Assembly: GCF_009759665.1 (NCBI RefSeq)
Contig: NZ_WQNE01000009.1
Coordinates: forward strand, 124,001-188,000
DNA from: Bradyrhizobium cajani
Lineage (GTDB): Bacteria > Pseudomonadota > Alphaproteobacteria > Rhizobiales > Xanthobacteraceae
DNA length: 64,000 nucleotides
Direction: 5' to 3'
In this document: one piece after another, positions 30,646-37,941 of the stretch
Layout: the number at the start of each line of letters is the position of its first letter
How positions within the stretch are numbered: the first letter of the stretch is position 1
The notes under the pieces: generated by a model
Told to the model about the DNA's origin: nothing
Database searches by the model: none
Seen by the model: the letters and a program-made list of their open reading frames with translations, nothing else
Made by a program: the position numbers and the translations under genes

Positions 30646-31268
30646 TTGACCTTGAGGCGCGGCTTGCGCTGCGTCTTGCCGCAGGTCGCGTGACAATGAC
30701 AGTCGACGAGATGGTCATTGACCATGCCGGTCGCCTGCATGAAGGCATAGACGATGGTCGGGCCGACGAACTTGAATCCGCGCGACGACAGTTCCTTGGA
30801 GATCTGCACCGACAGCGGCGTCGAGGCCGGCACGCTCGCGGTTGTCTTGAAATGGTTGACCTTGGGCCTTCCGTCCATGAAGTCCCACAGCAGTTTTGAG
30901 AAGCCCGGCCCCTTCTCCATGATCTCCAGATACGATTTGGCGCTCAGGATCGTGCCGTCGATCTTGGCGCGGTTGCGCACGATGCCGACATCGTTCATCA
31001 GCGCGTGCACCTTCTTGGCGTTGTAGCGCGCGATCTTCTCCGGCTGGAAGTCGTCGAAGGCTTTGCGGAAATTGTCGCGCTTGCGCAAAATCGTGATCCA
31101 GGACAGGCCGGCCTGGAAACCGTCGAGGATCAGCTTTTCATAGAGCGCGCGGTCGTCATATTCCGGCACGCCCCATTCGGTGTCGTGATAGGCGACATAG
31201 AGTGGATCTTCGCCGGGCCAGGGGCAGCGCGTCTTTCCGTCGGGATGCAGGCGAGGGGCTCGGCTCAT
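30642..31268 (-). CDS. tag: DNA-3-methyladenine glycosylase I
   Basis: Excises 3-methyladenine from alkylated DNA in base excision repair. The 208-residue protein opens with CPWPGEDPLYVAYHDTEWGVP; Cys15 and His28 together with the C-terminal DCHCHATC cluster supply the zinc site of the Tag family. FQAGLSWITILRKRDNFRKAF follows (about 51–71) and forms the base-binding helices. It sits in the middle of an overlapping trio, with ATGA overlaps to both the ygfZ-like gene upstream and the HD hydrolase gene downstream. A Lys/Arg-rich C-terminal tail (TQRKPRLKVK) may aid DNA binding. Confidence 0.95.
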   Translation of the reverse strand: MSRAPRLHPDGKTRCPWPGEDPLYVAYHDTEWGVPEYDDRALYEKLILDGFQAGLSWITILRKRDNFRKAFDDFQPEKIARYNAKKVHALMNDVGIVRNRAKIDGTILSAKSYLEIMEKGPGFSKLLWDFMDGRPKVNHFKTTASVPASTPLSVQISKELSSRGFKFVGPTIVYAFMQATGMVNDHLVDCHCHATCGKTQRKPRLKVK

Positions 31269-32146
31269 GCGGAGGGCTGCTTGGCTGGGATGCGCACGAC
31301 GTCGGGCTCTGCGAGCTTCAGGGTGAGGCCACCGGCGGTGAGCGGCTGGCCGGCATCGAGCGCGTCGGCAACGCGGTCGATGCGCACGAGGGCGATGCCC
31401 TTGCCATCGGCGGTGGAGCCGATGGTGCCGACCGGCTTGTCGCCGGCAAGAATGGTCGCGCCGATTTCGGGTGACGGGCCGTCGAGCAGCACCTTCACGC
31501 TGCGCGTGCGTGCGGTGCCGCGATGCTGCATGCGCGAGACGACCTCCTGGCCGACATAGCAGCCCTTGTCGAAATCGACGCCGGCCAGACGATCCATGTT
31601 GGTCTCGTGCGGGAACGCATCGCTGTACATGAAATCGAGTCCGCCGCGGGGTACGCCGAGCGCGATCCGGTGCGCCTCGTATTCGGCGGCATCGACCAGT
31701 CCGGCACCGATCAGGTCGGACAGCTTCTGCTTGAGATCTTCGGGGATCAGGATGCGATAGCCGAGCTCGCCGTTGCGCGGATCGGCGAAGGCAAGGTCCG
31801 GCTGGGTCGCGAGCGGGCCGCCCCAGGCCGCGAGCACGCCGAGATCGTCGGAGAGGTTTTCCACCGTGACCTTGGCGCGCAGCTTGTAGAATTTCAGCTT
31901 GGTGGCGAGGTTATCTGCCAGCGCTTTCGGGCAGTCGATCAGGAACCCGCCGCCATGGCCTGCGGGGGCTTCCGTGATCAGGAAATCCACGATGATCTTG
32001 CCCTGCGGCGTCAGCAGTGCGCCGAATCGCCCCAGGCCCGGCTTGAGCCTGTCGACGTCGGTCGTGACGAGGCCGTTGAGGAAGTTGCGCGCATCCTCGC
32101 CCGCGACCTTGACCACGCCCCGGTCGGGAAGAAACGCTGATTTCAT
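31265..32146 (-). CDS. ygfZ: YgfZ/IbaG-type folate-binding Fe-S maturation protein
   Basis: A 293-residue GcvT-fold protein with the signature KGCYVGQEVVSRM (194–206), whose cysteine is the hallmark of YgfZ/COG0354. These tetrahydrofolate-dependent proteins assist assembly or repair of iron-sulphur clusters. The N-terminal part (LPDRGVVKVAGEDARNFLNG) is also typical. The start at 32146 is where the family begins. It overlaps tag by four bases and is the first gene of the ygfZ–tag–HD operon. It is divergent from the dihydroorotase gene, with about 100 bases between them for both promoters. Confidence 0.92.
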   Translation of the reverse strand: MKSAFLPDRGVVKVAGEDARNFLNGLVTTDVDRLKPGLGRFGALLTPQGKIIVDFLITEAPAGHGGGFLIDCPKALADNLATKLKFYKLRAKVTVENLSDDLGVLAAWGGPLATQPDLAFADPRNGELGYRILIPEDLKQKLSDLIGAGLVDAAEYEAHRIALGVPRGGLDFMYSDAFPHETNMDRLAGVDFDKGCYVGQEVVSRMQHRGTARTRSVKVLLDGPSPEIGATILAGDKPVGTIGSTADGKGIALVRIDRVADALDAGQPLTAGGLTLKLAEPDVVRIPAKQPSA

Positions 32147-32247
32147 GCGAAAATCTCTTGCGACATGTTGCTCCGGAACGTAAGCCCGCAAGGCATGAAC
32201 GACAAGACCTCGAGCCCTGCGCTTGGGGATGAGAGGGGCCTCCAGCC

Positions 32248-33582
32248 ATGACCCAGCGTTTCGATGTGATCCTTAGGGGTGGCACCGTCGTCAACCAGGA
32301 CGGCGAGGGCCTCCGCGACATCGGCATCGCGAATGGCCGTATCGCCGAGATCGGCGCGCTGTCGCAAGCTTCCGCCGCCGAGGTGATCGACTGCAAGGGC
32401 CTCCACATCTTGCCCGGCGTGATGGATACGCAGGTGCATTTCCGCGAGCCCGGACTGGAGCAGAAGGAAGACCTCGAGACCGGCTCGCGCAGTGCCGTGA
32501 TGGGCGGCGTCACCGCCGTGTTCGAGATGCCGAACACGGCGCCGCTCACGGTGACCGAGGCCACCTTCACCGACAAGGTGAAGCGCGCCCATCACCGCAT
32601 GCACTGCGATTTCGCCTTCTTCATCGGCGGCACCCGCGAGAACGTGCAGGACCTGCCGGTGCTCGAACGCGCGCCGGGCTGCGCCGGCGTCAAGGTGTTC
32701 ATCGGGTCCTCGACCGGCGCGCTGCTGGTGGAGGACGACGAAAGCCTGCGCCGCATCTTCCAGGTGATCCGCCGCCGCGCCGCTTTCCACGCCGAGGACG
32801 AATACCGGCTCAACGACCGCAAGCCGCTGCGCATCGAGGGCGATGCGCGCTCGCATCCGGTCTGGCGCGACGAGACCGCGGCGCTGATGGCGACGCAGCG
32901 GCTGGTGAAGCTCGCGCATGAGACCGGCAAGCGCATCCACGTGCTGCACATCTCCACCAAGGAGGAGATCGAATTTCTGCGCGACCACAAGGACGTCGCC
33001 TCCTGCGAGGCGACGCCGCATCACCTCACGCTGGTCGCGCCCGAATGCTACGAGCGGCTCGGCACGCTGGCGCAGATGAACCCGCCGGTGCGCGGGGCCG
33101 ATCACCGTGCCGGCATCTGGCGCGGCATCGAGCAGGGCATCATCGATGTGCTCGGATCCGACCACGCTCCGCATACGCTGGAAGAGAAGCAGAAGACCTA
33201 TCCGGCCTCGCCCTCCGGCATGACCGGCGTGCAGACGCTGGTGCCGCTCATGCTCGATCACGTCAATGCCGGCCGGCTGTCGCTGGCAAGGTTCGTCGAT
33301 CTCACCAGTGCCGGTCCCGCGCGCCTCTACAACATGGCCTGCAAGGGCCGCATCGCGGCGGGTTACGATGCCGACTTCACCATCGTCGACCTGAAGCGCA
33401 GCGAAACCATCACCAACAAATGGGTCGCCTCCAAAGCCGGCTGGACACCCTATGATGGGTTGCGCGTCACCGGCTGGCCCGTCGGCACCTTCATCCGCGG
33501 CCGCCGCGTGATGTGGCAGGGCGAGCTGGTGACGCCGTCGCAGGGCGAGGCGGTGCGGTTTCTGGAGACGCTGAAGCAGTAG
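32248..33582 (+). CDS. pyrC: Dihydroorotase
   Basis: A 444-residue type I-like dihydroorotase, which closes carbamoyl-aspartate to dihydroorotate in pyrimidine synthesis. Metal-site features include the expected carboxylated lysine (Lys149, CAGVKVFIGSSTGA), His181 (FHAEDE), His234 (VLHISTKEE) and Asp305 (LGSDHAPHT). The first motif reads DTQVHFREPG, so Gln62 stands where most family members have the first zinc-binding histidine. That variant also seems usual among related Rhizobiales proteins. It is monocistronic, followed by a family A repeat. If the Gln variant is inactive, the gene could be a structural partner of aspartate transcarbamoylase instead. Confidence 0.85.
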   Translation: MTQRFDVILRGGTVVNQDGEGLRDIGIANGRIAEIGALSQASAAEVIDCKGLHILPGVMDTQVHFREPGLEQKEDLETGSRSAVMGGVTAVFEMPNTAPLTVTEATFTDKVKRAHHRMHCDFAFFIGGTRENVQDLPVLERAPGCAGVKVFIGSSTGALLVEDDESLRRIFQVIRRRAAFHAEDEYRLNDRKPLRIEGDARSHPVWRDETAALMATQRLVKLAHETGKRIHVLHISTKEEIEFLRDHKDVASCEATPHHLTLVAPECYERLGTLAQMNPPVRGADHRAGIWRGIEQGIIDVLGSDHAPHTLEEKQKTYPASPSGMTGVQTLVPLMLDHVNAGRLSLARFVDLTSAGPARLYNMACKGRIAAGYDADFTIVDLKRSETITNKWVASKAGWTPYDGLRVTGWPVGTFIRGRRVMWQGELVTPSQGEAVRFLETLKQ

Positions 33583-33616
33583 CGTGCTGCTGTTGGGAGG
33601 CGTGTCTCCCCACACC

Positions 33617-33696
33617 CGTCATTGCGAGCGCAGCGAAGCAATCCAGAGTCTTCCCGCGGCGGCAGTCTGGATTGCTTCGCTGCGCTCGCAATGACG
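33617..33696. repeat. Family A palindromic repeat (canonical copy)
   Basis: CGTCATTGCGAGCGCAGCGA at the left and GCTGCGCTCGCAATGACG at the right, with AATCCAGA/TCTGGATT inner arms. It lies between pyrC and the sulfurtransferase gene and matches 11888–11967 closely. Confidence 0.85.
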
Positions 33697-33739
33697 AGAG
33701 GAGAGGTCTACACTTTCTCTCGAACGGGAGAGTAGTCTT

Positions 33740-34609
33740 ATGTCCCAACCGGCACCCCTCATCACCACCGAGCAACTCGCCGCCATCCTCGGCGACCCCA
33801 ACCTCCGCCTCTACGATTGCACGACCTACAACGAGCCGGTGCCGCCGGGCAGCGATGTGCCGTACCGCGCCGTCCCCGGCGACAAGACCTTCGCGGCCGG
33901 CCACATTCCCGGCGCCGATTTCCTCGACCTGCAAGGCGAGTTCTCCGACACCTCGGCGCAGCAGTTTTTCATGATGCCCGATGTGGCCCAGCTCGAAGCC
34001 GCTTTCGGCCGCCACGGCCTCGACGCCTCCAAGACCATCGTGCTCTACAGCATCGGCACCATGATGTGGTCGACGCGGTTCTGGTGGATGCTGCGTTCGC
34101 TGGGCGTCGACGCGCGTGTGCTCGATGGCGGTTTCGACAAATGGAAGGAGGAGGGGCGGCCGGTCGAGACCGGCGCACCGAAGGGTTATCCCGCCACGAC
34201 CTTCAACGCGTCGCCGCGCGCGGGCTTCTTCGTCGACAAGAACGTCGTGAAGGCGCGGATCGGCGATCCCGCGACGATCATCGTCAACGCGCTCGGGCCG
34301 CAGTTTCATCGCGGCCTCGAACCGAGCCGCTATGGCCGGCCGGGCCGCGTTCCCGGCAGCGTCAACGTTCCCGCCGCAACGCTCGCCAATGCCGACAAGA
34401 CGCTGACGTCGCTTGCGGACGCCGAAGCCAAATTCGCCGCGGCAGGCGTCACGCGCGACAAGAATGTGATCTGCTATTGCGGCGGCGGCATCTCGGCCAC
34501 GATCGACCTGCTCCTGCTCACGCAGCTCGGCTACGACAAGCTGACGCTGTACGATGCGTCCATGGGCGAATGGGCGAGGGATCAGTCGCTGCCGATTGAA
34601 ACGGATTAG
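33740..34609 (+). CDS. Sulfurtransferase (two rhodanese domains)
   Basis: A 289-residue tandem rhodanese. The C-terminal domain carries the active loop CYCGGGISA with catalytic Cys247, while the N-terminal domain has YSIGTMMWSTR in the equivalent place, lacking the cysteine, as is normal for the structural half of thiosulfate/mercaptopyruvate sulfurtransferases. GHIPGADFLDLQ (54–65) and GRVPGSVNVPAA (about 202–213) are the CH2A-type motifs of the two halves. The loop differs from both the CRKGVT and CGSGVT forms, so the donor cannot be named. It ends 44 bases before the ECF sigma factor promoter. Confidence 0.88.
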   Translation: MSQPAPLITTEQLAAILGDPNLRLYDCTTYNEPVPPGSDVPYRAVPGDKTFAAGHIPGADFLDLQGEFSDTSAQQFFMMPDVAQLEAAFGRHGLDASKTIVLYSIGTMMWSTRFWWMLRSLGVDARVLDGGFDKWKEEGRPVETGAPKGYPATTFNASPRAGFFVDKNVVKARIGDPATIIVNALGPQFHRGLEPSRYGRPGRVPGSVNVPAATLANADKTLTSLADAEAKFAAAGVTRDKNVICYCGGGISATIDLLLLTQLGYDKLTLYDASMGEWARDQSLPIETD

Positions 34610-34653
34610 GCTGTTTCTTGCCCGCTCCTGCCCTCCAGCGGAGTAAAAAAGTC

Positions 34654-34682
34654 GGGAACCTTTTTCCTCGGCCCGCATCCAA
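34654..34682 (+). promoter_or_regulatory. ECF-type promoter of the sigma factor gene
   Basis: TCGGGAAC, then 17 bases, then ATCCAA. The same two blocks at exactly the same spacing precede the DUF4142 gene at 35431. This suggests the sigma factor reads its own promoter. Confidence 0.6.
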
Positions 34683-34717
34683 TGTCCGGAACGAAGCGAA
34701 ACAAGCAGGTTACCGCC

Positions 34718-35422
34718 ATGCAACGGACCGCAGCCGGCCTGTCCGCCGATGCCAGGACATCAGAAATCAGGATATCGGAAGCCGAACTGATCGACCGCGC
34801 GCGGGGCCGGGACGAGGCCGCGCTGCGTGAGATCATGCAGTCCAACAACCGCAGGCTCTACCGCCTCGCACGCGGGATCCTGCGCAGCGACAGCGAAGCC
34901 GAGGATGTGGTGCAGGAAACCTATGTCCGCGCCTTCACTCATCTCGATGGCTTCAGGGGCGACTCCGGGCTGTCGACCTGGCTGTCGCGCATCGCCATCA
35001 ACGAAGCGCTTGGCCGGGCGCGGAGCGCAAGGCCGCATGTCGAGCTCGACGCGGTGCCGGAAGAAGCGCTCGACGCGCAGATCATAAAATTTCCCGCTTC
35101 CCCTCCAGGCGATCCGGAAAGGACCATGGCCCAACGTGAAATCCAGCGCGTCGTCGAACGCGCCATCGACGAGTTGCCGGATGTCTTCCGCATGGTGTTC
35201 GTCGCGCGGGTCATGGAAGGGATGAGCATCGAGGAGACCGCCGATCTGCTTGGCGTGAAGCCCGAAACCGTGAAGACGCGGCTGCATCGCGCCCGCACCA
35301 TGCTGCGCGAGAATGTCGAGAAGGAGATCGGTCCGGTGGTGATGGACGCGTTCCCGTTCGCCGGCTGGCGCTGCGAGCGCCTGACCGTGTCGGTGCTGAA
35401 GCGGCTCGGAATCGGCGGCTGA
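34718..35422 (+). CDS. ECF-family RNA polymerase sigma factor
   Basis: A 234-residue sigma-70 family factor of the extracytoplasmic function type, with region 2 (LYRLARGILRSDSEAEDVVQ and the following ETYVRAF, about 45–75) and region 4 (MSIEETADLLGVKPETVKTR, about 165–200) but no region 1 or 3. ATG 34718 is preferred to earlier frame-open codons because these fall inside the apparent promoter. No anti-sigma gene is next to it. Instead a DUF4142 protein and a cupredoxin follow, which suggests a periplasmic or metal/oxidative stress response. The ECF subgroup cannot be assigned here. Confidence 0.9.
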   Translation: MQRTAAGLSADARTSEIRISEAELIDRARGRDEAALREIMQSNNRRLYRLARGILRSDSEAEDVVQETYVRAFTHLDGFRGDSGLSTWLSRIAINEALGRARSARPHVELDAVPEEALDAQIIKFPASPPGDPERTMAQREIQRVVERAIDELPDVFRMVFVARVMEGMSIEETADLLGVKPETVKTRLHRARTMLRENVEKEIGPVVMDAFPFAGWRCERLTVSVLKRLGIGG

Positions 35423-35430
35423 AGTTTTTC

Positions 35431-35459
35431 GGGAACGTTCGCGCGGAATTGCCATCCAA
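35431..35459 (+). promoter_or_regulatory. ECF-type promoter of the DUF4142–cupredoxin genes
   Basis: TCGGGAAC, 17 bases, ATCCAA, beginning 9 bases after the sigma factor stop. It duplicates the arrangement at 34654–34682, giving the downstream pair its own copy of the promoter. Confidence 0.6.
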
Positions 35460-35511
35460 CCTGTGCAAGCAACACGCCGGGAAATCCCCGGCAGCACAGG
35501 AGTGTCAAACC

Positions 35512-36045
35512 ATGTTCGTTCGTTGGAGCACGGCGATCGCCGCCGCAATTCTGTTGTCGGGCCCCGCGCTGCTGCAAGGCGCGATCGCCGCCGACAAGCC
35601 CACCGACCCGCAGATTGCCCACATCGCCTATACCGCGGGCGTGATGGACATCAACGCAGCCAAGCAGGCGCAGAAGAAGGCGAAGAACAAGGACGTGAAG
35701 GCTTTTGCCGAGGACATGCTGCGCGACCACGAGGCCGTCAACAAGCAGGCGCTCGCGCTGGTCAAGAAGCTGAACGTCACGCCGGAAGACAACGACACCA
35801 GCCGCACGCTGTCGAAGCAGGCGAGCGACAAGCTGGCTGAGCTCGACAAGCTGGACGGCGCTGCTTTCGACAAGGCCTATGTCGCGAACGAGGTCGCCTA
35901 CCACAAGGCTGTCAACGGCGCGCTGGAAACCCAGCTCATTCCGTCCGCCAACAATGCCGAGCTGAAGAGCCTGTTGCAGACTGGCCTGAAAATTTTTCAG
36001 GGTCATCAGCAACATGCCGAGCACGTCGCGGCCGAGCTGAAATAG
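35512..36045 (+). CDS. Periplasmic DUF4142 protein
   Basis: A 177-residue protein with a signal peptide (about 1–26, ending AIAA) and an all-helical mature domain: IAHIAYTAGVMDINAAKQAQ, then DVKAFAEDMLRDHEAVNKQA and a C-terminal GHQQHAEHVAAELK. The paired His-rich helices are typical of DUF4142, a ferritin-like four-helix fold of unknown function that is often controlled by stress sigma factors. AGGAG precedes the ATG by 9 bases. It lies between the ECF sigma gene and a cupredoxin gene and has its own ECF-type promoter. Confidence 0.9.
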   Translation: MFVRWSTAIAAAILLSGPALLQGAIAADKPTDPQIAHIAYTAGVMDINAAKQAQKKAKNKDVKAFAEDMLRDHEAVNKQALALVKKLNVTPEDNDTSRTLSKQASDKLAELDKLDGAAFDKAYVANEVAYHKAVNGALETQLIPSANNAELKSLLQTGLKIFQGHQQHAEHVAAELK

Positions 36046-36055
36046 GGAGCGCGGG

Positions 36056-36376
36056 ATGAAGCCGGGACGCCTCACCTCGATCGCGCTCGCGGTCGTCCTT
36101 CTGCCGATGGTCGTCCCGGCGCGCGCCGCGACCATGGAGATCTCGATGGAGAATCTCGTGATCGTACCGGCCGAAGTCTCGGCCAAGGTCGGCGATACCA
36201 TCGAATGGATCAACAAGGATGTCTTCGCCCACACCGCCACGGCGAAGAACGGCGATTTCGACGTGACGCTCCCGCCGAAGAAATCGGCTACGCTCGTTTT
36301 GAGGAAGGCAGGAACGGTCGATTATTACTGCCGCTATCACCCCAACATGAAGGCGACTCTCAAGGTCGAGCCGTGA
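36056..36376 (+). CDS. Periplasmic cupredoxin (plastocyanin/amicyanin-like)
   Basis: A 106-residue protein with a signal peptide cut near ARA-A (about 24) and a single cupredoxin domain. The four type I copper ligands are in place: His59 (VFAHTAT), Cys92, His95 and Met98 (YYCRYHPNMKAT). It should be a small blue copper electron carrier or copper-binding protein in the periplasm. It starts 10 bases after the DUF4142 stop, so the two are co-transcribed. The link with an ECF sigma factor suggests induction by oxidative or metal stress. The electron partner is unknown. Confidence 0.92.
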   Translation: MKPGRLTSIALAVVLLPMVVPARAATMEISMENLVIVPAEVSAKVGDTIEWINKDVFAHTATAKNGDFDVTLPPKKSATLVLRKAGTVDYYCRYHPNMKATLKVEP

Positions 36377-36392
36377 GGGGTGGGGGAGCGCA

Positions 36393-36411
36393 TTCCCGAA
36401 CGTGTCGGGAA
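36393..36411. other. Inverted repeat after the cupredoxin gene
   Basis: TTCCCGA-ACGTG-TCGGGAA, a perfect 7-bp inverted repeat 16 bases after the stop. It could be a 3' hairpin. The right arm also happens to be the GGGAAC block seen in the ECF promoters, but the matching ATCCAA block is absent at 17 bases. Confidence 0.45.
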
Positions 36412-36478
36412 CATCTCCCGGCTACGGCAAGACTAATGCTTGTCCTCGGGGACCGGCTTCCGTGCGATAAACACAGCA

Positions 36479-36504
36479 GACTTCGCGAGCCTTTTCGCGA
36501 AGTC
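36479..36504 (+). other. Perfect 10-bp hairpin in the gap after the ECF operon
   Basis: GACTTCGCGA and TCGCGAAGTC pair around the loop GCCTTT. With the terminator 17 bases downstream it suggests a structured RNA end, either the operon 3' UTR or a separate small RNA. Confidence 0.5.
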
Positions 36505-36521
36505 ATTCATCCGTAAACTGG

Positions 36522-36548
36522 CCCCGCCCGCGTGGCGGGGTCATTTTT
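36522..36548 (+). terminator. Rho-independent terminator
   Basis: CCCCGCC-CGCGT-GGCGGGG followed by TCATTTTT. It ends transcription from the ECF operon or from a small RNA in the 36412–36548 gap. The convergent gene at 36558 stops just beyond it. Confidence 0.75.
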
Positions 36549-36557
36549 GAGCAGGGC

Positions 36558-36824
36558 TTACTGCCGTGCGAGGCTGACCGAGAATTCGCCGTTGCGGATG
36601 CGGCCGGGAAAGCCCTCGACGAACTTCGCCACCGCGTCCTCGCCATAGGTGCCGACGAGCTCGGCAAAGGCCGCAAACAGGCTCGCTTGGGCCAGGCAAT
36701 CGCCGTCGACGCCGTCATGGCGCGCTTCGGCCCAGGCCTCGTTCAGATAGCTGAGTGCGGCCTGTTTCTGCTCGTGATCGGGCAGCGGCGCGCGGTCGGG
36801 GGCGTAGGAAATCGGCTGGCTCAT
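36558..36824 (-). CDS. Conserved hypothetical protein (88 aa)
   Basis: A soluble 88-residue protein, MSQPISYAPDRAPLPDHEQK and then LSYLNEAWAEARHDGVDGDC, ending with a short basic stretch. It is mostly helical and has no membrane segment or recognised domain. It converges with the ECF operon. The gap behind its start (36825–37078) contains a family C repeat and nothing else that I can name. Function is unknown. Confidence 0.65.
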   Translation of the reverse strand: MSQPISYAPDRAPLPDHEQKQAALSYLNEAWAEARHDGVDGDCLAQASLFAAFAELVGTYGEDAVAKFVEGFPGRIRNGEFSVSLARQ

Positions 36825-36964
36825 GAAACTCGATCAGGACTGGGGCGCGATCCACGGCGATGCGCTGCACGAGTGGTGTAGCACGCGGATTAACGCCCGC
36901 TAGGCCACATCTTTAGGAACGGTTAATGGCTGTGAACAAAGTCGATGACAGGGTTCCCGTTACT

Positions 36965-37068
36965 ATCATTCCGGGGCGCGACGAAGTCGCGAGCCCGGAA
37001 TCCATCGGGCCGCGGAGACTGCCGCTTGATGGATTCCGGGCTCGCGCTGTGCGCGCCCCGGAATGACG
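36965..37068. repeat. Family C palindromic repeat (long copy)
   Basis: CATTCCGGGGCGCG at the left and CGCGCCCCGGAATGACG at the right, with GGAATCCATC/GATGGATTCC inner arms. It is about 25 bases longer than the copies flanking glyQS. Confidence 0.8.
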
Positions 37069-37078
37069 GAGAGAGAAA

Positions 37079-37456
37079 TCAGTTCGCGTAGCGCGCCGTG
37101 AGATCGCGCGAAATCTTCGAGCCTTCCTCGATATAGCGGCGGATCGCCACCGTCGCGGCGGGCGTGCAGCTCCGGTAGGTCTGCTGGAAGCCGTTATAGC
37201 CGCGGTTGAAGCCGGCGATCATGCGGGTGCGGCGTTCACCGGAGGGGGTTTCGGCATCGATCAGCGCCTGCATCTCGGTGCGCCATTTGTTGCCCTCGTT
37301 GGCCCCGCAGATGCCGCGCAGATAGTGCAGGCCGCCGAGGATCTCGGCCAGCCGCTGCAAGTCGCCGTCAAACGGCGCCGCCACGGCCTGGGCCCGAGCG
37401 GGCGCGGAGCCGCAGGCGAGAATCAGGGCGAAAATGGCCAGAAATCGCATGGACAT
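37079..37456 (-). CDS. TIGR02301-family secreted protein
   Basis: A 125-residue protein with a signal peptide (RFLAIFALILACGSAPARAQ) and a mature region matching the TIGR02301 family of Rhizobiales: DLQRLAEILGGLHYLRGICG, then RTRMIAGFNRGYNGFQQTYR and a single later Cys (RSCTPAA). Two cysteines could form a disulphide in the periplasm. Starts at 37456 and 37450 are both possible. It lies upstream of no obvious partner; the Nudix gene behind it runs in the same direction about 47 bases away. Function is unknown. Confidence 0.85.
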   Translation of the reverse strand: MSMRFLAIFALILACGSAPARAQAVAAPFDGDLQRLAEILGGLHYLRGICGANEGNKWRTEMQALIDAETPSGERRTRMIAGFNRGYNGFQQTYRSCTPAATVAIRRYIEEGSKISRDLTARYAN

Positions 37457-37502
37457 CGGCGGGTGTATGCCCCCTCGGGGCCAATGACGCAAGGAGGGGC
37501 GA

Positions 37503-37937
37503 TCAGGGGCCGATCAGGCGGCTGGCCGACTGGATGACCTCCTCCAGCCCCCCGGTCAGCTTGAGGTCGCCGAGGCCGGCAAGGGCATCCGGGGCGATCC
37601 AGCGGAAATCGTCGAGCTCGTCGTTCAGGGCCGGCTCCTTGGCCAGCCAGCGGGCGGCAAAGGACATGATCAGGTAGTGGCCCGCGCCGGCCGCGACCGG
37701 CAGCACCTCGCGCCAGCCGGCAAGGCCGACGATCTCGATCTGAAGCCCGGTCTCCTCGTCGACCTCGCGCGTCAGGGCCTGGTGCAGCGATTCGCCGAAC
37801 TCGACCCGGCCGCCCGGCAGCGAATAGAACCCTTTGGCGGGCGAGCGGGCGCGGCGGACCAGCAGCACCTTGCCGTCGCGGAAAATCGCCGCGCTGACCG
37901 CGAGCTGGGGATGGCTGGGCTGGACGACGCCGGCCAT
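37503..37937 (-). CDS. Nudix hydrolase
   Basis: A 144-residue Nudix enzyme with an intact box at about 43–65: GRVEFGESLHQALTREVDEE followed by TGL, matching Gx5Ex7REuxEExGu. The N-terminal AVSAAIFRDGKVLLVRRARS is typical of ADP-ribose or 8-oxo-dGTP-type housekeeping enzymes. The start at 37937 is where homologues begin, although the frame stays open upstream into the next gene. It starts 4 bases after the stop of the hypothetical gene at 37942, so the two are likely co-transcribed. Substrate not determined. Confidence 0.88.
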   Translation of the reverse strand: MAGVVQPSHPQLAVSAAIFRDGKVLLVRRARSPAKGFYSLPGGRVEFGESLHQALTREVDEETGLQIEIVGLAGWREVLPVAAGAGHYLIMSFAARWLAKEPALNDELDDFRWIAPDALAGLGDLKLTGGLEEVIQSASRLIGP

Positions 37938-37941
37938 TGGC

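Noticed and set aside
36407..36440. A third ECF promoter (GGGAAC at 36407)
   Set aside because: The block 17 bases downstream reads AGACTAA rather than ATCCAA. The GGGAAC is better explained as one arm of the TTCCCGA/TCGGGAA inverted repeat.
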